From: Macrotis lagotis
Taxonomy: Eukaryota > Chordata > Mammalia > Peramelemorphia > Peramelidae
DNA length: 64,000 bases
Direction: 5' to 3'
Assembly: GCF_037893015.1 (NCBI RefSeq)
Contig: NC_133658.1
Span: 145,071,982 to 145,135,981, forward strand
Numbering within the stretch: position 1 is the stretch's first letter; each line of letters opens with the position of its first letter. The notes beneath the pieces are model-generated. The model did not search any database. It worked only from the letters and a program-made list of their open reading frames with translations, and was not told where the DNA came from. The translations under genes and the position numbers were made by a program. Shown here piece by piece: positions 38,540-49,100 of the stretch.

Positions 38540-39985
38540 AATATAAACAATTCATTATGAAGATTCTATGGCAATTGTTCCCTTGTAGTTAATTTTTCAT
38601 GTTTCTTGTGCCTTCTATATTTATATTTCAAAGTTTACAATCAGCTCTGGTCTTTTCACTAGGAATACTTAGAAATCCTCATTAAAGGTCAATTTTTTCT
38701 CCTGTGGGACTACAATTGATTTGACTAGGCATGTTATTTTTTACAGTAAGCCTGCGATTTTTGCCTTTTGGAATATTATATTCCATGCTCTCTATTCTTT
38801 TATTTTGGTAGTTGATAAATCTTATATGAGCTTATATGACTATGGTTCCTCAGTACTTGAGAACTTTCTTGCTGGTTACTTAAAGGATTTCTTTCTTTTT
38901 TTTCTTACTTTGACCTGAAAGCTCTGGACTTTGACTATGAAGCTTCTGAGAGTTTACACTTTGAAGTTTCTTTCAAGAGCAGATGGATGGATTCTTTTCA
39001 ATTTTCACTTTGCCTTCCTGATCCAATAGATTTGGGCAGTTTTCTTTAATGCTATCTTAAAAAAAATGATATATCCAGACTCCCTTTTTGGTCAAGGTTT
39101 TCTGGTACTCTCAGATTATCTCATCTTGTTCTATTTCCCAGGCCAGTTTGTGAGATACCTTATATTTTTTCAATCTTTTGATTTTATCTTAATATTTCTT
39201 TTTTACTACTACTTCTTTTTTTACTACTACTTTTAATACTAGAGTCATTAACTTCAGTCTGTTTAGTTCATTCTAATTTTCAAGGTTTCTGTTAATTGGC
39301 TAAGGTCTTTTAACTCTTGTGCTTAGTTGCTAATTTTTTCCAATTCTCTTCTCCAAAGCTTTAATTTCTTTTCCAATTCTTTAGTGTTGTCAATTAATTT
39401 ATAAGAGTTTTAAATGTTTTAAAAACCCCAACAAACCTCTCGTCTTATAGAGCCTTTAACTAAAAGATGATTTTTTTTCTTTTCTTATAACCGTTTTAGA
39501 ATTTTTCTCCTCTTCTGGTCTTTGTACCAGGGAAATGAGTCTTTGATTGCTTAGTGACCGAGCTGGGACTCCTGCGCCAGGGGTTGTATCCCAAGCTTCA
39601 GATTCCCTCCATGGATTATATGGAAAGTGCTGAGACTGTTCTTTGTAGGGGAATGAGTTAAGAGAATAGACCTATACTCAGGGCTGAGTCTGAGATCTTA
39701 ATCTTCCTGGTTTGTTCCTGGGATCCAGCTCTGTGATTTGACAGCAGCTCTGTTCCAGAGTTTTTATCCTGGTCACTTGCCGGTGGGTTGAATTTGCTTT
39801 AGAAAAGGGAACCACTCTGATCTTTTCCTAGATTTCTGATAGTTACTCAACCTCATTGTTCATATATCCATTGAAAAAATTAGACTATACTTAGTCCTTC
39901 TATTCTAGCAGCTTAGCTAGTCTCAAACAATTCTAGCAAGGTGTTTGTGATATTTGAGGCACTCATCAAGAAGTTCTTCATCAGA
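38540..39985 (-). mobile_element. antisense L1/HAL1 ORF1 and 5' UTR fragment, degraded
   Basis: The plus strand shows the complement of ORF1-type sequence (for example TGGAATATTATATTCCATGC at 38769-38788, a motif also present in reverse in the HAL1s). Towards 39.5-39.95 kb it becomes GC-richer sequence resembling an L1 5' UTR in reverse. Heavily mutated. Confidence 0.5.
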
Positions 39986-40745
39986 AGAACCTGGAAACAT
40001 TTACATAAATTGGTGTATAGTGAAATGAGCAGAACCAGAACACTGTACACAGTAACAGCAACATTGGGCAATGATCAACCACGATTCATTTAGCTCTTCT
40101 CAGCAATACAGTGATCCAAGACAATTCCAAAAGACTCATGATGGAAAATGCTATCTACATCCAGAGAATGGGTTTGTTGGGGTTTTTTTATTTACAAGGC
40201 AATGGGGTTAAGTGACTTGCCCGAGGTCACACAGCTAGGTAATTATTATATGTTTGAGGCTAAATTTGAACTCAGGTCCTCCTGATTCCAGGGTCAGTGC
40301 TCTATCCACTATGCCACCTTAGCTGCCCCTGAACTAATGGAACTTGAATGCAAAGTGAGGCATACTATTTTCATGTTGGGGTGGGAAATAGTTTTTTCCT
40401 TTTGTTCTGTTTCTTCTTTCACAACAATGACTCATATGAAAATAAGTTTTACATGACTGCCCATGTATTATAACAGCCTATATCAAAATGTTTACCTTCT
40501 TAGGAAGGATGGAGGAGGGAGAAAGAAGGGGAAGGAGGAAGAGAGAAAATTTGTAACTCAAAATTTTATAAAAATTTAATTTTAGATGTGATTTCTCTCT
40601 CATCACACTCAGTTTGGATCAATGTACAACATGGAAACAAAATAAAGACTGACAGATTGCTTTCTGTGGGGGTGGGGGGAACGGAAGTAAGACTGGGAGA
40701 AAAATTGTAAAACTCAAACTCAGATAAAAAAATTAAATTAAATTA
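39985..40745 (+). mobile_element. L1 3' end, sense, interrupted by a SINE
   Basis: GAAATGAGCAGAACCAGAAC begins the recognisable part. An antisense SINE (40170-40329) interrupts it. The end has GGTGGGGGGAACGG and an AATTAAATT-rich tail. Confidence 0.6.
40170..40329 (-). repeat. marsupial tRNA-type SINE, copy 11
   Basis: Antisense insertion in an L1 3' end. Confidence 0.85.
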
Positions 40746-41149
40746 AATTTAAAAAATTAATTTTAAAAATTGTCTTTACATGAAAAGAAGTACCTGATCA
40801 CTTCTGTGTGCCTTGGTAGATCTTGTTCCATGAGAGCTGTGACTAGAGAAAACAAGGAAGATCCTTGAACAAAACACATGCAATCTATAGTCAAACCCAT
40901 ATGCAAAGCCTTACAAATTTGGTAGGTCCTGAAAATTCAGTCACCCACACACTAAGATTGGGTTCTTTGAATATTTATGTAGAGGTTAAAGGGAAAAAAT
41001 ATTTGACTCCCGATACTTCTACTATTTGAGAATACTGATTAAGAAAAGAGTATAAAGGAGGGCAAAGGCAAATTATTCCAAGGCTTAAAGAGAAAGAGTA
41101 GGCTCAGGCTAGTCCAGAGTAGAAGATTTCTTCTTCAAGGTAATGTGAT

Positions 41150-41300
41150 GCAATGCAAAGACAAGGTAATTTGAAGTAAAGGGACTTGGCTTTCAAACCA
41201 GTCTCTTATCACTTACTAGCTGGATAGCCTAGTACACTGACTTCTCAGAGCTTTATTTTCCAGATCTATAAAGTGGGGAAGTAGATAAAAAAGACTAATT
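41150..41300 (+). repeat. MIR-like SINE, sense
   Basis: TTTCAAACCAGTCTCTTATC, ACTTACTAGCTGGATAGCC and CAGATCTATAAAGTGGGGAA. Confidence 0.5.
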
Positions 41301-41349
41301 GTCCTTTTGAATAGCTTCCAAATCTATATGATAAAGGATTATATCTGTT

Positions 41350-42620
41350 TAGGGCATAAAAAGTGATACCAGAAGCCAAGGAATAGTTTATCTGTCAGAT
41401 CTATGGAGAGTAGAGGAGTTTATGACCAAATAAGAGAACATTATAAAATGAAAAATGGATAATTTTGATTACATTAATTAAAAAGGTTTTAACCAAAATT
41501 AGAAGGAACGTAAATGTTGGGAAAGAACTTTTATAGGTAGCAATTCTGGTAAAGACCTCATTTCTAAAATATATATAGAGAACTGAGTCCAATTTTTCAA
41601 GAATTCATCTCATTCCCTAATTGATAAGTGGTCAAAGGAGTTTTTCAGATGAAGAAATTAAAACTATAATCATATAAAAATGCCCTAAATCATTATTGAT
41701 TAGAGAAATGCAAATTAAAACAACTCTGAGGTATCACCTGACACCAATCAGATTGATTAATATGACAAAGAAGGAAAATGATTAATGTTGGAGAGAATGT
41801 GAGAAAACCAGCACACTACAGTACTTCTGATGGAGTTATGATCTGATCTATCCATTCTAGAGTAATTTGGAACTATGTCCAAAGAGCAAAGTAAAACTGT
41901 GCATACCCTTCATTCCAACAATAGGTCTATATCCCAAAGAGATCATAAAAAAAGGGACATGAACAAAAATATTTATGGCAGCTCTTTTTTGTAGTGGCAA
42001 AGGATTGGAACTTGAGGGGATGCCCTTCATTTGGGGAATGTAGAACAATTTAGTATACGAATGTACTATTGGACAGACAGAAATTGTGAACCGGTGGACC
42101 AGAGAAGCCTAGAAAGATTTGTATGAACTTATGCTCTTTCTTTTCTTTTTTCTTTTTTTAGGTTTTTGCAAGGCAAATGGGGTTAAGTGGCTTGCCCAAG
42201 GCCATGCAGCTAGGTAATTATTAAGTATCTGAGGCCAGATTTGAACTTGGGTATTCCTGACTCCAGAACCAGTGCCACCTAGTCACCTCCTGTATGAACT
42301 TATGCTGAGTGTAGTGAGCAGAAATGGGAGAATACTGTACACATTAACAGCAACATTGTGTGATGATCCACTGTGACAGATTTAGCTCCTCTAAGCAGTA
42401 TAATGAGCAGACAATTCTAAAAGATGTGTAATAGAAAATATTAACCACATCCCAGAGGAAAAAATTATGGAGTCGGAATGCAGATCAAAGCATACTATTT
42501 TCACTTTTTAAAACTTATGTCTGTTGGTTTTTCATGTTTTTTTTCCTCCTTTTGTTCTGATTCTTTTTCATAACATGACTAATGTGGAAATGTTACATGA
42601 TTATGCATAGATAATCTATG
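41350..42620 (+). mobile_element. L1 ORF2 C-terminus and 3' UTR, sense, interrupted by a SINE
   Basis: Reads from GGAATAGTTTATCTGTCAGA through GAGAAATGCAAATTAAAACA to the GCATACTATTTTCAC 3' UTR motif. The SINE at 42136-42290 is flanked by a 16-bp target duplication of the L1. Open frames are short and broken. Confidence 0.7.
42136..42290 (-). repeat. marsupial tRNA-type SINE, copy 12
   Basis: Antisense insertion in L1. Exact 16-bp target duplication TGTATGAACTTATGCT at 42120-42135 and 42291-42306. Confidence 0.93.
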
Positions 42621-42624
42621 ATGA

Positions 42625-42925
42625 TGATATTTGTTCTTCTTTCTCAAAGAGCATATCAGGAAGTTGATGCCATGACAAGTAAGTGAATTGGATTTGAGCG
42701 AGAGGGTGTTGTGCTAGGTCTTCAGTCTCCCATTGTCCTCTGGAGTCATCTGGGTTCCGGGGGTCCCATACGAATCAGGACAACTGTAGATGGCCCTGGA
42801 GGTGAGGCAGTCCGATTTAAGTGACTTGCTCAAGGTCACACAGCTAGGAAGAGTTCAAGTTTAAACTGGGGGTCTTCCTCACGCCGGGGCTGGTGCTCTT
42901 TCCATTGAACCACCTAGCTGCTCAG
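42625..42925 (-). repeat. ~300-bp SINE, antisense (second family)
   Basis: Partner of 16495-16795: TTGATGCCATGACAAGTAAG, AGGGTGTTGTGCTAGGTCTT, GAGGTGAGGCAGTCCGATTT, ending ACCACCTAGCTGCTC. Confidence 0.6.
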
Positions 42926-43229
42926 GTTATTCACTGTTAGGGGGATGGGGAAGGCAGAAAAAATTGTGCAACTCAAAATCTTACCCAACGATCAATATTG
43001 TAATTAGAAAAAAATTAAATTAAAATTTCAAAAATACACCTATCTAACTTCAAGCGTTTTAAGAAGGTCCAAGGGCATTCCCGGGCAATAAATACACCAT
43101 GTTTGTCTACTTGGTCTCATAGTATTCCCCCTCCCCCTGCTGGGTGGGAGGAGCAAGTGAAATAAGCATTGTACCCGGCACGGGATAAATCATATACAAT
43201 TTTATCTATTCTTGAATCCCTTAGATTTT

Positions 43230-44290
43230 GGCATTTCTGGGTGCGGGCTGAAGTCGGGGCGGGCTCCCCGCGGATCACGCCGGACCCAAGCCGCACAAGA
43301 AGTCCAGGCCCCGGGCCGGCCCGGCCGCCGGCCACGCTGCGCCCGCTCACGCCTCGGGAACACACCTCGGTCCCGCCCACGGCAGTTCTCGCGAGAGCAG
43401 CCGCAGCCAGGGATGGTCCTCCTTTCCTCGGCGTCCGTTCCCTCGGCCTCCTAGCCCCTCGGCGGCGCTGTGGGCCGGGGCCCCCTTCCCGCGCGCGCGG
43501 ACCCGGTAAGCGACCCCGTCCGGAGCTCGGGGGGTTTAGCTTTCCGCCTTGGGCGCCCCCTCGGACGCCCCGGTCCTGCCTTTCGCCCGATCAGCCCACG
43601 CCTCGCCCGCCGGCGGGCGCCGGGAAGCCACGGCGCAGGCGCCGCCGGGGGGCACGCTCAGGGGTGGGGTGGGGCGGGCGGGGCGGGGCGGGGTGGGGCG
43701 GAAGTGCCGGCCGGCGGGGCGCAGGCGCGCTCTGGGAGCCACTCGGGCGCAGGCGCACGCGGGGTCGGTGTGGAGAAGACCTTCAGCCGTGCCCTGGTGA
43801 GGAGGAGGCGGCGGCTCCTCGGTGAGAGGTGAGGAGGCCGCGGGCCCGCGCGCCGCGCAGGCCGGCCCGAGCCGGGCGGGGACGGGCCTGGGCACCGGGC
43901 TGCGGACGGAGGAGGAGGGGGCCGCTTTGTAACTCTGTGCCCCGCGCCTGGGGGGCGGGGAGGCGCCGGGAGGGGGGAGCGGGCCGGGGGGGCGAGGGGA
44001 GCGGGCGTGTGTGCCCATCGCGAGCCTCCGAACGCGCCCGGGAGCGTGCCCGGGGCGGGGGGCCTGTCACCTGCTCCCGGAACTCGGGGCCGGACCCCCG
44101 CGGGAGGGGCCGCGCCGGCGCCCCGGAGACAGGGCCGCCTGGGGAGCCGCTGGCGCCCGGGGCCGCGGCCTCCGGGGTCGGCCGGCGCCGGCCCGCCCGC
44201 AGAGCCCACGCAGAACGGGGACGGAAAGCGACGGACCGCCGGGGTCGAACCGCCTGCAAGTGGCCGCGTGAATGGCGAAATGTTGTAGTA
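43230..44290. promoter_or_regulatory. VDAC3: CpG island and core promoter of VDAC3
   Basis: About 1.06 kb of very GC- and CpG-rich sequence in an otherwise AT-rich window. It lies 1.9-2.9 kb before the VDAC3 start codon. Within 43633-43756 are three copies of GCGCAGGCGC (NRF-1-like; 43633-43642, 43719-43728, 43747-43756), an ETS/GABPA-type CGGAAGTG (43699-43706) and a run of GC boxes (43661-43701). There is no TATA box. This is the architecture of a housekeeping mitochondrial-protein promoter. Transcription probably starts near 43740-43800. Confidence 0.85.
43757..43821 (+). other. VDAC3: probable non-coding first exon of VDAC3 (3' edge)
   Basis: The coding exon with the ATG starts at acceptor 46136/46137 with only five untranslated bases, so at least one upstream exon is required. 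Good donors just after the NRF-1/ETS cluster are CCTG|GTGAGG (exon end 43796) and CTCG|GTGAGA (exon end 43821). A further donor CCCG|GTAAGC, with its GT at 43506-43507, could serve an alternative upstream first exon. Which is used is inferred, and the 5' edge is a guess. Confidence 0.4.
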
Positions 44291-46136
44291 GCGGTTCTTC
44301 ATCTGTCCCTAATAAACAGCTGCACCTGATGCGTGCCACAGCTCCATAGCTGCCTTTTATTTAACCAACCTACCCAAAACAACTTCCTTTAGCAAAAGAA
44401 AACCCCTGATTCTTCTCACTCCACATTTTTTAAAATGCCATCAATTAAGAGTGGGAAAAAACATGTAGACCCCAGAAAGATCTTATTTGAAAGAAGAAAA
44501 AAATTGCCTTTCGAAGTGAAATGCGTAATTCTATGTATCAGGACAAAATTGAAGCTCATACTATTTATTGATATTGATCGAGATCATTCATTACCATTTT
44601 TGAACAGGTGAACCATTTTTTCTTTAAAATTGTATCATTTTTGCAATATATATGACAGGTTTAGATTAAATAACTGGCATAAAGGAGCGTAATGTTTCCC
44701 AGTAACTATTTTTTTTTAGTTTGTTTTTTTTTTGCAAGGCAAATGGGGTTAAGTGCTTGCCCAAGGCCACACAGCTAAGGTAATTTTTAAGTGTCTGAGA
44801 CCGGATTTGAACCCAGGTACTCCTGACTCCAGGGCCGGTGCTTTATCCACTGCACCACCTAGCTGCCCCTTAGTAACTATTAAAAGTTTGGCAAAGGGGA
44901 TGGACGTTTGGTATAGTTCTGCACTTGATTTAGTCTTAAATCTGAGTGTCAAGCTTCAGAACCTTCTGCATGAATAGATTTCTTAAATAAAGACAGAGGA
45001 ACATCAGGCTCACAAAGGCATTGCCTTTTATGAGAAGTTGGCAAAAAGCTCATAACATGTGATGAATATTTCACAGTAAAGGGGAAAGTTCAAGGTGTTT
45101 TGTAATTGGATAATTTAACCTCTGACTTTGCACCATTCTTATCTTGGATCATAAATGTTTTTGGCCATCCAGATAATGTATAGAAGTAGGCCTAGTTCCA
45201 GAACTCTTTTATGAATGCTGTTTAATGATAGGATAATTCAATTTTTTAAAAATCTGTATTTTCAAGGTTTTAATGAGTTTGTTGTCTGCATTTTAAGGGT
45301 TCATAAAAATAGTTTATCTCCTGTGCTGTTTATTTTGTTATCTTTTGTCTTTATAACTCAAGTCATTTCCTACCTTATTTGTCCCAAGGTTGAAACTCTC
45401 TTCTTGACAAAGAAAAACCTTTCAGCAGCAGCATTCAATAAATAAGTCTTGTCTGACAATGTATACAATATTCTGTTATAGTAGTAACCCCACATCTACA
45501 ATGGAATTATGTTCAGAATCGCTTTTCCAAGCTCTTCATTTATTTTTTGTTACTTGAGATCCTTTCATTTACCTTAATGTCATTGTGTATATTCTTTGGA
45601 TTCTGCTGAGATACTTTTTTGCTTTGACTTTTAAAAGTCCTAAGAGAGGATTTTATCTGTAGAGGGTTTTTTTTTGGGGGGGTGCATTTAAAAGAAGAGG
45701 TTTTTTAATATTCTGTTAAGAGCAACTTGGTATTATGAGAATGCTCTTTTAGTTTTCATCTGGAAAATCTTTAATATAAATAGCAGAATGATCTAGGAAT
45801 TTTTTTCAGTCTGTTATCATATCAATTAATGGATACCAAAATTTAATTTAAATGTAGGAATGTTACCAAGTTTTTACTCTAGTATTATAGGACTGAATTC
45901 ATGTATCTTGTTCATTTCTTATTCAGTCATATTAAACATTCAAATACGGAGTATGTCTAAGCAGTAGACAACTTTCAAGCTTCTTAAGTACTTCTCTTTG
46001 ATACTGGATAGTTGTTAATTTGACTTTATTGCTTTTCTTGCCTTAATGAGATAGTACCTTTTTATTGGGTGAGGTAATGATAGAAGTATTCTTCTTAAGA
46101 GTTAAATTATTCTTTTCTTGTTTCTGTTTTTCTTAG
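44291..46136. other. VDAC3: VDAC3 intron 1
   Basis: AT-rich apart from the SINE at 44711-44871, with no coding potential. Confidence 0.6.
44711..44871 (-). repeat. marsupial tRNA-type SINE, copy 13
   Basis: Antisense, in VDAC3 intron 1 about 420 bases beyond the CpG island. Exact target duplication AGTAACTATT (44701-44710, 44872-44881). Confidence 0.92.
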
Positions 46137-46141
46137 AAGAA

Positions 46142-49100
46142 ATGTGTAACACTCCAAGTTATTGTGACCTAGGAAAGGCTGCCAAAGATGTCTTCAACAA
46201 AGGATATGGTATGTATGTTATGACTGAATTTTAGTTCTCTGTGCTTATAATGTTAAAATTTTAACTGGTTTCATATTATTTAGAGAAATAGTTAATAGAG
46301 TTGTATTAAAACCCTGCTACTCATTAAGAGAAGACTTTTTGCTTTGGTTATTTTATTTCTAGTTCTAGGTCATATTCTGGTTAAGCAAGTGCAGAAGACT
46401 TGACAAAAAAAATCAAATATCATCCCATAATCACAGAATTTTAGAGTTGGAATGGATCTTAGTCATGTAGTCCAACCCATACCCCCAAAAGGATCCAAAT
46501 TACAGTATACCTACTAAATGATAATTCAGCCTTTGCTTGTAGACCAATCTCCATTAAGGGAGAATCTACCGCATCCCCAGGTAGCATGTTCTATTTTTGG
46601 ACAGTTCTAATTGTTTTTCCAAACATCAAGATTAAAGTTGTTTCTTTGCATTTTCAAATGCTTGTGATTTTGTTCCCTGAGGCCCACCAGAATAATCTCT
46701 TCCACATGACAGCCTTTTATGTCCTTGAAAACAACCATTACAGTCCTCAATTTTTTCTTCTTCAAGACAGATAGTGATAGCTCCAGTCTAGATATAGAAT
46801 TTGTTCAAGGCCCATCACTATTCTACTTGTCCTCAAACTTAGCAATGCCCTTCCTAAGCAACAACACTCAAAAAACCATTTATCTGGTACAGTGGGTAGA
46901 GTGCCAGGTTCAGAATCAGTCATCTTCCTGAATTTAAATCTGGCCTCAGACCCTTACTAGCTTTGTGACCCTGGGCAAGTCACTTAACTCTGTTGTTAAC
47001 CAAGGAAACTCAGTTTCCTCATCTGGCAGATAAGTTAGAGAAGAAAATGCCAAACCACTTCAGTATCTTTGCCAGGAAAACCCCCAATAAGGTCACAGAA
47101 TGACAAAGGACCGGACAACAACAATTTCTATAGGAATCTCAGCGACTGAAAAATCTTTAAGTGAATGATAAACTTTCCTTTTGCTGAATGTATTTCAACT
47201 ATTCAGTAAATGTTATTAAACTTATCTGTCAGTTTTAGCTTAGATAGGTACATATGTCAGCCAAATATATTTTGCACTGTGTTCAGTTCTCTCTCATAAT
47301 GTGGCAGAAATATTTCTCATCTTTATGAATAACTAGGCTAATTCTCTTCTTCCTGGTCTTGAAAAACTGCCTTTGAATTACTTGTTTATAATAAAGATTG
47401 TTATGGAAATAGCAATATTAGATTGTAGCATACATATGATTTTATGCCATCAAATTTTTAAAAATCTTGTAACTTTCACTTTTTGAATATTATGATCTTT
47501 TATATTTCAGGGTTTGGTTTGGTTAAAATAGATCTTAAAACCAAGTCTTGCAGTGGAGTGGTGAGTACCTGGGGTTTTAAATAGGTGTTAACTTAAAGAA
47601 ACATTTAATGGTTTTGGTTTTGTGTCATTTTCCACATTTTTATAGATGGATTTTTCCCCTGTTGACACTTTTAAAAATGATCTTCATTGCAATTCATTAA
47701 CACAATCATGTAATTTTAAAAATAATGCATGCTTATTTATAATGATGAGTCCCACTTGTTTTGGATACTCTATCTCTTTGTCCTGGGTTATAGCAGTTAG
47801 GTTCACCTCTTCAAGGAATGAGCAAAGGTAGTTGTAGTAGTGTATTTTGTGTAATTTGCTCTTTTTTCCTAGTCATAATCTTTATTCCCATGTTCATCTC
47901 TATTTAATTTTTCATATAATAAACATTTTTTCCTCTTCCATACATTACCTTTCATTTAAAAGAAAAACAAATTCCCATATTTACTATGTACAAAAATATC
48001 TATCTCATTCTACATCTTGAATCCATTACCTCTTTTCTAGCATTATGGCTGGTTATTGCATTTATCCAAGATCTTCAGTCTTTCAGAGTTGTCTTTACAA
48101 ATTTTATGAATTATTTTCCTGGTTCTGCCCATATCACTCTGTAACAATTCCTGTAGTCTTCCTAGGATTTTCTGAACCACATCCCTTTCATCATTTCTTA
48201 AAGCACTATGGTATTCCATTATATTCATAATTTATTCATTTCCCATTTGCCATTACAAAAAAGAACTGCTATAAATGGATTCTTTTTTTTTTTTGTCATT
48301 GGGATTTGGGCTTAATAGAAGTATCACTAAGTCAGAGGGTTATGTATACAGTTTAGTGCCATTTTGGGCATAGTTCCAAATTGCTTCACAAAATGGCTAT
48401 TCACAGTTCATAACTCCACCTGTTTTCCCATAGTCCCTCTTAATATTTGTCATTATATATATTTGTCATTATGATGGGTGTGCTTTAGTTTGCATATCCC
48501 TTTACATTAATGATTTTGAGCATATTTTCACATGTATAGCTTGGATGTTATCCTTGAAGAACTGTCATTTCATATCCATTACAAATCTTTTTAAATCAGT
48601 TGGAGAATGATTCTTACCCTTATAAACTTAAACTAGTGTATTCATTCTCTTTCTCCCTCTAATTTTAAATTTAAATAAGATTTAAAATCAGAGAAACTTG
48701 ATACAAAATTTCTTTCCAAGTTAAACTATTTCTCTTTTAAAGCTAGCAGCCTTATTTAGACACATAGGGATAAGGAGAACAGTTTTTTTCCTTGAATATA
48801 CATATGAATGTATCCACTTTGAATTTTGCTGAAAACTTAGAATTTACTTATAAACTCCACAGTTAGTGTCTCTAGTACCCTTCACTTTCACAAACTCATT
48901 TATTATTGTCTCTTTAATCCTTTGTGATTATTTGACAAAATCTTAGACATGAAACACAAATCCAGACTATCTTAGGCTTTAATGGATGCTAATAAAAACC
49001 TTTTATTGAAAATCATGAGCATAAGAAGGCTTTGTTGGTTTGCTTTTAACGTCATCTGAGCCATTAATTTCATGCAGGGAGGATAAAAATTTCTAAGCTA

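Noticed and set aside
43169-44339. Several long open frames on both strands across the CpG island (up to 218 residues)
   Set aside because: GC-rich DNA has few stops. The predicted peptides are low-complexity Pro/Arg/Gly/Ala, overlap on both strands and lack any domain. They are by-products of the VDAC3 promoter.
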